From Arsenophonus sp. aPb (GTDB lineage Bacteria > Pseudomonadota > Gammaproteobacteria > Enterobacterales > Enterobacteriaceae), in contig NZ_CP123499.1 of assembly GCF_029873475.1 (NCBI RefSeq), positions 3,153,926-3,217,925 on the forward strand: a stretch of DNA of 64,000 nucleotides. The letters run 5' to 3'. The position numbers were made by a program, and so were the translations under genes. The notes beneath the pieces were generated by a model, which was given only the letters and a program-made list of their open reading frames with translations, was not told the origin of the DNA and did no database searches. Positions within the stretch are counted from its first letter, which is position 1. Each line of letters starts with the position of its first letter. Shown piece by piece: positions 55,394 through 64,000 of the stretch.

Positions 55394-56798
55394 AGCAATA
55401 TCACCCGATTTGAACCACTATTGGGTGCGCCGTTTTTACTATCCTTTGTTATAAATGGAATACTTAAATATAGGCTAAGTTGGATGAACAACACAATAGC
55501 ATTATCTGTCAATATCGTAACAACCAATATTAACCCTCTGTTTTCTTATAACTTTAGTTTGTTGATAAAAATAGACGCCTGCTTGTTCATTTTCATAGAG
55601 AAAGATAAAGTAGGATGGTGGTTAGCTTGATCCCTCATGCGTCATTACACTGAGATCTAGCTTCACAAGGCGATAACGAACACTATATGCCCGTGGTATA
55701 TTGCTTGCCATTGTTATGAATATAATAGTTGTATTTACCATCCACACAAAAACCCATTTTGTAAAGTATACCAGCCATCGTGTTATTGGTAGAATAGGTT
55801 GTGTGACTTGTATTTGCAGTGGTTGCTTAGTCAATTTTTTCATTAAGCTGCATGCTGTTATACTGACTGAAAATGCATTTATCAGTAAGTAAGCTATATT
55901 ATACCAAAGTATATTTCTTAATATTAATGAGTTTCGTTATTTTTTTTAATTTAAAACGTTTATATTAATTAACATTATCTTTAAAATAGCTGATAAAATT
56001 ATGCTTAACTTAATTAATATACTTTTTATTTAAACAGTTTTTCTAAGATAAAATATCTGCTGATGGTCATTTTTAACTACTTTTAAATATTATTTTTTGC
56101 TTATTTAGTAGAATAATAAATATGATTGATTTTAATTATTTTAATTTTAATCAAACTTTTTATAATATTTATATAAAAGGTAAATAAATATCTACTCTAG
56201 CTAGTCTCTAATATTTATATAAATTTAAAAATTTTCTTTTAAATCTTTGCTTATATTTTCAATTGAATAATTTTATTGTTAAATAAATTAATGTATTCTA
56301 TCTTTTTTAGTGATAATCAATATAAGGTCTAATGGATTAACATAATGAATAACATAACAATCAATCATTTATTATACTATTTTGAAATTTTTATGGAATA
56401 AAAACTATTTGTCATTAACCATATCCAAGTTAGTTTCATTACAACTTATTGATAAAAAATGTACTGATGATAAAGCCAATTTTCTTCTAAAATCGTTTCC
56501 ATTTTGTTAAAAAAATATTAAAAATAAATTATTTTGCCTAATAGAGAAGAAAGAAAAAGAAGATCCTCAATTACACTTAATGATAAACTAGCTTGAGTTG
56601 CTAAAACTGTTTTATGAATGGAGTTTATGATAAAACTTTTACGTTGAATAATTAAGGGAAAATATCTTAATCTGGCTTTAATGATAATTATTAAAATCAC
56701 AGCTTAAAATAGCATCAACGCTTTGTTTATTTTTAAAGCAAAAGTAATACCGTTGGCAATTAAATTTTAGAAATTCAAATAAAAGAAGGATAAATAAC
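55394..56798. other. Long non-coding region after uacT
   Basis: About 1.4 kb. 55400-55900 is somewhat less AT-rich and has short overlapping ORFs on both strands (73 codons at 55843-55622 minus, hydrophobic; 69 codons at 55421-55630 plus) without Shine-Dalgarno or recognised similarity. 55900-56790 is very AT-rich. Probably eroded DNA. Confidence 0.4.
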
Positions 56799-57296
56799 AT
56801 GGAAAAGTCGATTGAAAAAATCATTTATGCATCAAGATGGCTACTATTTCCTGTTTATATAGGACTATCATTTGGATTTATTTTACTCACTTTAAAATTT
56901 TTTCAGCAGATAATACATATCATCCCTGAACTTTTTACTATCACTGAATCAGGATTAATATTAACGGTTTTATCACTTGTTGATATTGCACTGGTTGGTG
57001 GCCTTTTAGTTATGGTGATGTTTTCAGGTTATGAAAACTTTATTTTAAAAATGACCGTTGATGATAAACATCAAAAATTGAGCTGGATGGGAAAAATGGA
57101 CGTTAATTCCATTAAAAATAAAGTTGCCTCATCAATTGTTGCAATTTCTTCAGTTCATCTTTTACGACTGTTTATGGAAGCTGAAAAAGTACCGGATAAT
57201 AAAATAATGTGGAGTGTTATTATCCACTTAGCTTTTGTTTTATCTGCCTTTGGTATGGCTTATATTGATAGAATGAGTAAAAGTACCAAAAGCTAA
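56799..57296 (+). CDS. yqhA: YqhA/UPF0114 family inner-membrane protein
   Basis: 165 residues, matching E. coli YqhA length. MEKSIEKIIYASRWLLFPVYIGLSFG is the family opening; membrane helices lie at about 14-35, 52-78, 107-128 and 136-155. ALVGGLLVMVMFSGYENF, WMGKMDVNSIKNKVASSIVAIS and VIIHLAFVLSAFGMAYIDR are strongly conserved in the family. The biochemical function is unknown. AGAAGGA lies 9 bases before ATG 56799. Single gene flanked by AT-rich spacers. Confidence 0.93.
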   Translation: MEKSIEKIIYASRWLLFPVYIGLSFGFILLTLKFFQQIIHIIPELFTITESGLILTVLSLVDIALVGGLLVMVMFSGYENFILKMTVDDKHQKLSWMGKMDVNSIKNKVASSIVAISSVHLLRLFMEAEKVPDNKIMWSVIIHLAFVLSAFGMAYIDRMSKSTKS

Positions 57297-57745
57297 TCGG
57301 CTAATTAAAATCCTTTTATTCAGTCCAGAATAACGATATGAAATAATTATTTTCTTTACGCCACAGCTAAATAAATATGCAGTGGCTACTTACTAACTGC
57401 AATAAAATTCTTAGAACAAATTAAAGGCTATTTAAGTAGTAATAATTAAATAAATTTAAAATCTTTATTTGTTTTTATAAAACACGATTAATAAAAAATA
57501 GAAAATTTTAAAAATACTCACTTAATATTCAATAATATTTTTATAGATATTATAATAAAAATCATAAAGTTAGGATTTTAAAATTTTATGATAAGATAAT
57601 AATATTTTAGATAACTTAATAACAATTGAAAGAATAAAGTCATCAATTTTAAAAATAACTACCACAGCTCAAGAAAAAATACTTACTCCAAATACAGTAA
57701 TAATCCTCGACTTTTAGGCCGAGGTGAAATGTCTACAGTAGACGA
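57297..57745. other. Spacer between yqhA and the convergent kinase-like gene
   Basis: AT-rich with two hairpins near the right end: CCTCG/CGAGG (57706-57725) and GTCTAC-A-GTAGAC (57731-57743). Both lie just after the kinase-like stop codon on the minus strand and may terminate it. No gene seen. Confidence 0.45.
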
Positions 57746-58624
57746 CTATACCAAATTTTTGAATATCATCTGCTGAAATAAATTTGTCTGCTTATCGGGA
57801 GTAATTATTTTCTGTTCAATAAGTTTTACACAATTTTCTGCATTATATTTCAATTCTTGTAAAAGTTCTTCTGGCTCTAATATGTTGGAAAAATTTCTAG
57901 GATCATCACCAAAATCAATTGGATTGAATTTGCTTTCATAACGATCCCACAGGATATTATCTTGTTGTAAATCTGAATGAAAAATATTTTTTTCTGCCAT
58001 AGTCGCCAACATAGATTCAAATTTTTGAATTGCATCCGTCGGTAACGAATCTATCTTACTTAAAGGTATACCGGCAATTTTCTCCATTCTGACAAATAAA
58101 TTTTCCTCATCATAATAAATTTTTGCACTGTCTTCGCCATAGTAGTGACAAAAAAAAGCAATAGATTTTTCAATGGCACCAAGCTCACTGTCATCCAAGT
58201 AGTTGTAGGTTTCATGGTATTTTTTTAAAACATAATTTTCATCCTTATCTTGAAAAACTTCACCATCAACGCCTGAATGGATCGGGTGGTTAGCAAAATA
58301 AGATAAGGTATGGACATTTCCCTCTTTATCTATAACTTTCGTTTCAATAGCGGCTATTTTGTATTGCTCTGCCCAATCTGGAATTTGTTCACATTGTAAA
58401 TAATGAATAGCAAATTCTAATGAGTTATGGCAACTATTTGTCGGAAAATCATATTTAGACAATAATTCTTGCGCCCACTTTCTGTTCTCTGGACTATCAA
58501 TTCCACCCAGACTTTCAATAAGATAGTCTTCTGGTGTCATCCTTCGAGTAGCCGATAAAAAAGGTAAATTTGTGTTACAATTAGCGCTATTTGTTGCAGT
58601 ATAATATGACAGAGAAGGGAGCAT
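57746..58624 (-). CDS. Kinase-like protein, putative type III effector (OspG/NleH-like fold)
   Basis: 292 residues with no signal peptide. The C-terminal two thirds read as a compact protein kinase: Gly loop SGVDGEVF (117-124), ATP-anchoring Lys in YVLKKYHE (134 or 135), hinge-like FVRMEKIAGIPL, catalytic loop HSDLQQDN (216-223, base D218, metal-binding N223) and IDFG (236-239) in place of DFG. All catalytic positions are present. The first about 80 residues are Ser/Asn/Thr-rich and could be a secretion signal plus chaperone site. Bacterial effectors such as OspG and NleH are similarly small, but the sequence could also be an aminoglycoside-phosphotransferase-fold kinase. ATG 58624 with AGGATT upstream. 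Delivery into host cells is inference. Confidence 0.6.
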   Translation of the reverse strand: MLPSLSYYTATNSANCNTNLPFLSATRRMTPEDYLIESLGGIDSPENRKWAQELLSKYDFPTNSCHNSLEFAIHYLQCEQIPDWAEQYKIAAIETKVIDKEGNVHTLSYFANHPIHSGVDGEVFQDKDENYVLKKYHETYNYLDDSELGAIEKSIAFFCHYYGEDSAKIYYDEENLFVRMEKIAGIPLSKIDSLPTDAIQKFESMLATMAEKNIFHSDLQQDNILWDRYESKFNPIDFGDDPRNFSNILEPEELLQELKYNAENCVKLIEQKIITPDKQTNLFQQMIFKNLV

Positions 58625-59094
58625 AGTCTATTAATCCTATTGTTAATCTTATAGTTAGATTGATTAATAATTCATAGAACTGATAACTATGTTACTGTAA
58701 TCTTTTTTATGTGAAGATAAAAATAGAAAAATGTAAATAAAAATAACATTATTTATCAAAATTCAAATACAACTTCCATTTAAATATTTTATTAATCAAT
58801 GACGACAAAACTACAGAAAAGAGTTAGTTAATTGATTATATTATGGGCATAATTATGTGCCACTCAATATTATTTCTGCTCCTACCTTCGCACCACATGG
58901 TTATACGGAGTGATACCTAAACCATATCGGTTTTTACCTGTCTGATTATATTTCTATATTACTCTATATCTTGTTTTCATTATTTTAGTAGAAATATCTG
59001 CCAGTTTACCTAAAGAATCTATTAATTAATCTGATGTTTGGCCAACCCAAAAATAATGATTCATTATTTTTCCACAATTTCCGCATTACTATAC
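58625..59094. other. Non-coding spacer with a palindromic hairpin
   Basis: Nothing coding recognised. 59049-59071 is an almost perfect palindrome (AAAAATAATGA, centre T, complement), likely a terminator for the small ORF at 59190-59095. Confidence 0.4.
59049..59071 (-). terminator. AT-rich palindromic terminator after the 31-residue ORF
   Basis: 11-base arms around one base, ending in T5 on either strand, 23 bases after the ORF stop. Low GC makes it weak. Confidence 0.45.
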
Positions 59095-59190
59095 TTATTT
59101 AGTAAATACTGCTTTCTCTTTCTTTGTTGCATATACTTTCAATATAAAAATAACAGCGACAACTAAAACAATTAAGACCATCAACGCCAT
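59095..59190 (-). CDS. Small single-pass membrane protein (31 residues)
   Basis: Minus-strand ATG 59190 is preceded by AAAGGTG about 9 bases upstream. The product starts MALMVLIVLVVAVIFILKVY and ends with a Lys-rich tail (ATKKEKAVFTK), giving one uninterrupted hydrophobic helix (residues 2-17) with positive residues at the C-terminal side. TAA at 59097-59095 is followed by a palindromic hairpin. Composition, RBS and terminator all argue for a real small protein. No family recognised; its role is unknown. It lies 266 bases downstream of the mnmE stop on the same strand, so it may have its own promoter. Confidence 0.6.
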   Translation of the reverse strand: MALMVLIVLVVAVIFILKVYATKKEKAVFTK

Positions 59191-59456
59191 TACTAGATAC
59201 ACCTTTAACTTCCAGTAGTGTTACAAATTAAATAAAAGATTTAATTTCTAGTACTATGTCATGTTGTTTATCATACAAAAATATGGTTATAAGTTAATTT
59301 TCAATGTGAAAAATAAGCATGACACATAGAGCAATAGAGAAAAGCACAATAATGGAGATATGTAAATTTTCTTAGGCCTATATCGGTATAAAAATCCAGT
59401 ATAATAATTAGTTATTCTGAATGATGAATTTCAGGAAATCTTAATAAAACCACAAA

Positions 59457-60827
59457 TTACTTACCAATACAGAAACTGGAAAAAATACGGCCTAATAAAT
59501 CATCAGAGCTAAATTCCCCTGTAATTTCACTCAATGCTTGTTGAGTCAAACGAAGTTCTTCTGCTAATAACTCGCCTGAGTGAGCAACCACTAACTGTTG
59601 ATATCCTTGCTGTAGATGCTCCGCTGCGATATTAAGCGCTTGAATATGGCGGCGTCTGGCTAAGAATCCCCCTTCAATATGCTGGTTAAATCCAATGCTT
59701 TCTTTCAAATGTTGACGTAATAAATCAATACCCTCTTTTAAATAAGCTGAAAGGCATATAAGTGAGTAATCACCAACTTTTGTTATCGCTATTGGTTCAT
59801 CAGTTATATCTACTTTATTTCTAATGACCGTAATAGGTAAAGACTTCGGCAATCGCGCTATAAATTCTGGCCAAATCTGCTCCGGTTTAGTTGCCTGTGT
59901 CGTCGTGCTATCCACCATAAATAAAATATGATCAGCTTGCTCTATTTCCTGCCAAGCTCGTTCAATACCTATCCTCTCAACTTCATCTGTTGCTTCACGC
60001 AAACCAGCCGTATCAATAATATGCAATGGCATACCATCAATATGAATATGTTCACGTAATACATCTCGGGTTGTGCCAGCAATATCCGTTACAATTGCCG
60101 CTTCACGGCCAGATAGTGCGTTTAATAAGCTAGATTTACCGGCATTCGGTCGTCCAGCAATCACAACTTTCATCCCTTCTCGTAATAAGCTGCCTTGGTA
60201 AGCTTGTGAGCGCACACTATCTAAATGAGCTATCACCTCATTCAATTTTGTTTCTATCTTACCATCAGACAAAAAATCAATCTCTTCATCGGGAAAATCA
60301 ATCGCCGCTTCAACGTAAATACGCAAGTTAGTAAGCGCTTCCACCATTTCATAGATCTGTCGCGAAAAAACACCTTGTAAAGAATTTACCGCTGAACGAG
60401 CAGCCTGTTCAGTACTCGCATCAATTAGATCAGCAATCGCTTCCGCCTGAGCTAAATCCATTTTGTCATTAAGAAAAGCGCGTTCAGAAAATTCACCTGG
60501 ATTGGCAATACGGATTTCATCGATCGCTAAAATCCGCTTAAGTAATAAATCAATAATTACCGGACCACCATGTCCTTGCAATTCAAGAATATCTTCACCA
60601 GTAAATGAGTTGGGTGCGGGAAAATAGAGTGCAATTCCCTGATCTAACACTTTGCCATTGCTATCATAGAAAGGAAGATAATCCGCATAGCGTGGCTGAG
60701 GTAATTTACCTAAAACAATGCGGGCAACCTCAATAACTTTTGGCCCTGATATTCGCAAAATACCAACACCACCACGTCCAGGAGGCGTTGCCTGCGCAAT
60801 AATTGTATCATTGGTATATATACTCAT
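59457..60827 (-). CDS. mnmE: tRNA uridine-5-carboxymethylaminomethyl GTPase MnmE
   Basis: With MnmG it builds the cmnm5 modification at U34 of several tRNAs. 456 residues from ATG 60827, whose MSIYTNDTIIAQATPPGRGG opening is conserved; in-frame codons further upstream pass through the hairpin 60855-60882 and are unlikely. N-terminal formyl-THF domain to about 120, helical domain, then the G domain with GRPNAGKSS, DIAGTTRD, DTAGL and NKVD, ending in the invariant C-terminal CIGK. Usual position after yidC. Confidence 0.96.
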   Translation of the reverse strand: MSIYTNDTIIAQATPPGRGGVGILRISGPKVIEVARIVLGKLPQPRYADYLPFYDSNGKVLDQGIALYFPAPNSFTGEDILELQGHGGPVIIDLLLKRILAIDEIRIANPGEFSERAFLNDKMDLAQAEAIADLIDASTEQAARSAVNSLQGVFSRQIYEMVEALTNLRIYVEAAIDFPDEEIDFLSDGKIETKLNEVIAHLDSVRSQAYQGSLLREGMKVVIAGRPNAGKSSLLNALSGREAAIVTDIAGTTRDVLREHIHIDGMPLHIIDTAGLREATDEVERIGIERAWQEIEQADHILFMVDSTTTQATKPEQIWPEFIARLPKSLPITVIRNKVDITDEPIAITKVGDYSLICLSAYLKEGIDLLRQHLKESIGFNQHIEGGFLARRRHIQALNIAAEHLQQGYQQLVVAHSGELLAEELRLTQQALSEITGEFSSDDLLGRIFSSFCIGK

Positions 60828-60854
60828 TTTGCTCTCAATTGTTACATAAATATG

Positions 60855-60882
60855 ATTAAGGCGGTCATTAGACCGCCTTAAT
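60855..60882 (-). terminator. Strong hairpin between yidC and mnmE
   Basis: Perfect 12-base stem ATTAAGGCGGTC with its complement and a 4-base loop; no long T run. It may end most rpmH-yidC transcripts, with mnmE partly dependent on read-through or its own promoter. Confidence 0.65.
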
Positions 60883-60934
60883 ACATTTTCTATTTTGTTA
60901 TTTTCATCCATAGCAAATAACAAAATGCCAAAAC

Positions 60935-62572
60935 TTATTTTTTATCGCGACTATGTAGGCCACGCTTTTCTAATCCGCGATAAATAATTTGTTGCTGGAT
61001 AATCGTCACCAGGTTACTAACGATATAGTATAAAACCAAACCAGAAGGAAACCACAAGAAAAATACCGTAAAAATAACCGGCATATAGGTCATAATCTTC
61101 TGTTGCATAGGATCAGTTACTGTCGTTGGCGACATTTTCTGAATAATATACATGGTTAAGCCCATTAACAACGGTAGAATATAGTATGGATCCTGGGCTG
61201 ACAGATCTTGGATCCAACCAATGAAGGGAGCATGCCGTAGCTCGACAGAACCCATCAACATATAATACAAAGCAAGGAAAATAGGCATCTGAATCAATAA
61301 GGGCAGACAACCACCCAACGGATTGACTTTTTCTGCTTTATAGAGCGCCATCATTTCTTGGCTCATGCGTTGCTTATCATCACCAATCCGTTCTTTCATT
61401 GCTGCAAGTTTAGGCTGCAATAGACGCATTTTTGCCATCGATGTATATTGTGCTTTGGTTAATGGGTACATAATCCCGCGCACAATAAAAGTAATAACGA
61501 TGATGGAAAAGCCCCAATTACCTATAAATCCATGAATAAATTTCAATAATTTAAATAACGGTTGAGAAATAAACCACAGCCAACCATAATCTACGGTTAA
61601 ATCTAAATGTGGTGCAACTGCTGCCATTTCCGCTTGTAATTCTGGACCTACCCACAAAGTTGAAGTGTAATTTTCTTTACTATTAGCCGCTACTGTTATC
61701 GGCGAACTCTTATAGCCAATAATAGCAATGGCTTTATCTAAATCGATTGTATAGAAAGTGTTTTGGTTCTGATAGCCGGGGATCCATGCAGTCGCAAAAT
61801 ATTGCTGCAACATTGCAATCCAACCACCTTTGGTATTAACGTTTAAGTTATTATCAGTAATATCACTGAAACTATATTTTTTATAGTTCGTTTCATCGGA
61901 AGAATACGCTGCGCCGCGATAGGTATGTAAAGCAAAATTATTACTTCCTGTATCACGCTCTTTTGGTAGTTCCGCAGTCTGTTTCAATTGACCAAAAAAA
62001 GCCAACGTCAATGATTTAGCACTTTTATTGTCAATATTATACTCAACAGAAATATTATATTTTCCGCGTTTTAATACATAGACTTTCTGATAAACCACAC
62101 CATCTTTACCTGTGAAGGTAAGAGGAACACGCAGTTCATCTTGGCCATCTTGCAACACATAACTAGTTGCAGTTGAGAGATATAAAGGACGCAATCCGTT
62201 ATTGTAGCCTGGGTTATCGGGACCATCCTGACCAATCAAGCCGCTCTGTGCTTGATAAATAAAATCTTTACTGGTTTCCAATAAACGAAACGGATCAGAT
62301 GAGTGTAATTCCTTAGGGTAAAGCAGTAGATCAGCCCCATCAATATCACCTCCGCGGGTATTGATGCGTAATTCAAGCACATCAGTTTTTACGGTGATAA
62401 ATTTAGCTTGCTCATGACCCAGATTAGCTTGGTCATCATGACTTGGCATATCCATTTGTTTTACGATTTGGTCAGTTTTTATAGGTTGTGTTTTATCACT
62501 TTCCCATGTCTGCCAAATCAAAAACGAAACAAATAGCCAAGCGATGAATAAAAGATTGCGTTGCGAATCCAT
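60935..62572 (-). CDS. yidC: Membrane protein insertase YidC
   Basis: Inserts and folds inner-membrane proteins, alone or with SecYEG. 545 residues (E. coli 548). N-terminal helix (MDSQRNLLFIAWLFVSFLIW), large periplasmic beta domain (about 60-340), and the conserved five-helix core from about 350: GNWGFSIIVITFIVRGIMYP (with the functional Arg in the groove), KERIGDDKQRMSQEMM, GGCLPLLIQMPIFLALYYML. The basic C-terminal tail ends HSRDKK. It begins 2 bases after yidD, in the standard operon order. Confidence 0.97.
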   Translation of the reverse strand: MDSQRNLLFIAWLFVSFLIWQTWESDKTQPIKTDQIVKQMDMPSHDDQANLGHEQAKFITVKTDVLELRINTRGGDIDGADLLLYPKELHSSDPFRLLETSKDFIYQAQSGLIGQDGPDNPGYNNGLRPLYLSTATSYVLQDGQDELRVPLTFTGKDGVVYQKVYVLKRGKYNISVEYNIDNKSAKSLTLAFFGQLKQTAELPKERDTGSNNFALHTYRGAAYSSDETNYKKYSFSDITDNNLNVNTKGGWIAMLQQYFATAWIPGYQNQNTFYTIDLDKAIAIIGYKSSPITVAANSKENYTSTLWVGPELQAEMAAVAPHLDLTVDYGWLWFISQPLFKLLKFIHGFIGNWGFSIIVITFIVRGIMYPLTKAQYTSMAKMRLLQPKLAAMKERIGDDKQRMSQEMMALYKAEKVNPLGGCLPLLIQMPIFLALYYMLMGSVELRHAPFIGWIQDLSAQDPYYILPLLMGLTMYIIQKMSPTTVTDPMQQKIMTYMPVIFTVFFLWFPSGLVLYYIVSNLVTIIQQQIIYRGLEKRGLHSRDKK

Positions 62573-62574
62573 CG

Positions 62575-62835
62575 TTAATGTTCTCTATTATGGTCATTCT
62601 GTCTAGGTGGAACAGGATCGTCACCACCTCTATGTAAAGGATGGCATTTTAATACGCGTTTCATCATTAACCAACCACCTTTTATCAATCCAAATCGATA
62701 TAATACTTCGATCCCATATTGTGAGCAGGTGGGGTTGAAACGGCAGCGGGGCCCTAATAATGGACTTATTATCAATTGATAACCTCTTATTATCGAGATT
62801 AAGAGCCGCGAGCCAAACGACAGTGACGACGCCAT
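62575..62835 (-). CDS. yidD: Membrane protein insertion efficiency factor YidD
   Basis: 86 residues. SPLLGPRCRFNPTCSQYGIE and LKCHPLHRGGDDPVP are invariant YidD segments, with the three conserved Cys. Membrane-associated helper of YidC. The start at 62835 overlaps the end of rnpA by 37 bases, as is usual in this locus, and the next gene follows after 2 bases. Confidence 0.95.
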   Translation of the reverse strand: MASSLSFGSRLLISIIRGYQLIISPLLGPRCRFNPTCSQYGIEVLYRFGLIKGGWLMMKRVLKCHPLHRGGDDPVPPRQNDHNREH

Positions 62836-63158
62836 AATTTGCCTAATGTTTCGGTGATTTCTTGATTATTCAAATCAGCAACCCCCTTTCTTACTAATAT
62901 CACAAAATCCATCGAAGGCAACTCATGCTGATGTAAACGAAAATATTCTCTCGTTAGTCGCTTAATGCGATTGCGTTCATGAGCGCGTTTAACATTTTTT
63001 TTTGCGATAGTAAGACCAATACGCGGGTATCCCAGCTCATTGAGGCGTCCAAGAATGGTTATTTCTGGAGAACTCGCCCGTTGTGGCTGCTGAAAGACAT
63101 AATCAAAGTGCCTGGGAGTTAATAATCTTAACTCCCTAGGAAAAGCAAGCATAACCAC
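62799..63158 (-). CDS. rnpA: Ribonuclease P protein component
   Basis: Protein subunit of RNase P, which matures tRNA 5-prime ends. 119 residues, as in E. coli. The RNR region is complete: RIGLTIAKKNVKRAHERNRI then KRLTREYFRLHQHELP. The start is taken as GTG 63158, giving MVMLAFPRELRLLTP, which lines up with the E. coli protein (MVKLAFPREL, also GTG-initiated); ATG two codons later is the alternative. It is 13 bases downstream of rpmH. Confidence 0.96.
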   Translation of the reverse strand: MVMLAFPRELRLLTPRHFDYVFQQPQRASSPEITILGRLNELGYPRIGLTIAKKNVKRAHERNRIKRLTREYFRLHQHELPSMDFVILVRKGVADLNNQEITETLGKLWRRHCRLARGS

Positions 63159-63171
63159 TTCGATAGGGTTA

Positions 63172-64000
<829 letters not shown>

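Noticed and set aside
55421..55892. Short ORFs on both strands after uacT (69, 73 and 63 codons)
   Set aside because: They overlap each other, lack Shine-Dalgarno sequences and show no recognisable similarity.
56518..56700. 60-codon minus-strand ORF
   Set aside because: Ile/Leu-rich sequence from AT-rich DNA with no RBS or context.

Overview
The window is AT-rich chromosomal DNA of a gammaproteobacterium of the order Enterobacterales. The block rpmH-rnpA-yidD-yidC-mnmE at the right end, with a dnaA promoter region at the edge, together with fdoGHI, fdhE, selAB, fdhD and smvA/smvR, fits the Morganellaceae (Proteus/Providencia/Arsenophonus side). The low GC, long non-coding gaps, broken genes and several effector-like proteins suggest a host-associated member such as Arsenophonus. 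The genus is an inference; no marker proves it.

Layout. 1-2985 (-): N-terminal 995 codons of an intimin/invasin-type inverse autotransporter, with an apparent leader peptide and terminator in front of it. 4049-4948: alkA-type DNA glycosylase. 5051-10757 (-): a pilin-chaperone-usher-adhesin-chaperone fimbrial operon. 11756-12385: eda. 12681-20816: accessory region with an M35-like metalloprotease, a class D beta-lactamase, an ArsR regulator, the smvA/smvR efflux pair and two unknown effector-like proteins. 21479-26811: a more GC-rich Csu-type (spore coat U) fimbrial operon whose usher is broken by two tandem duplications. 26872-29064 (-): UDP-glucose dehydrogenase and a UDP-glucuronate epimerase. 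29228-40390: an oxidoreductase, then selB-selA-fdhE, fdoIHG with an in-frame UGA selenocysteine codon, and divergent fdhD. 40741-46880: a Fur-box-preceded hemophilin-like heme acquisition cassette (secreted protein, Slam/type XI translocator, TonB-dependent receptor, TonB-like protein). 47804-50320: GNAT acetyltransferase, a cytosine-permease-like transporter and a frameshifted LuxR regulator. 50538-50958: Ner-like regulator behind a GC-rich hairpin-rich leader (prophage-like remnant). 51336-55330: divergent uric-acid genes uacF/uacT separated by two identical palindromes. 56799-58624: yqhA and a kinase-like putative effector. 59095-59190: a 31-residue membrane protein. 59457-63315 (-): mnmE, yidC, yidD, rnpA, rpmH. 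63316-64000: the dnaA regulatory region.

How the genes fit together. Three adhesion systems, four non-secretory proteins with effector-like features, a heme scavenging cassette and a uric-acid uptake/reduction pair all suit life with an animal, probably insect, host. The selenocysteine synthesis and insertion factors (SelA, SelB), the maturation proteins (FdhE, FdhD) and the selenoprotein itself (FdoG) lie together, so respiratory formate oxidation looks intact. Several accessory genes carry recent-looking lesions (csu usher, LuxR regulator, partial uacT duplication), which fits ongoing genome decay. No tRNA, rRNA, CRISPR array or intact insertion sequence was seen.
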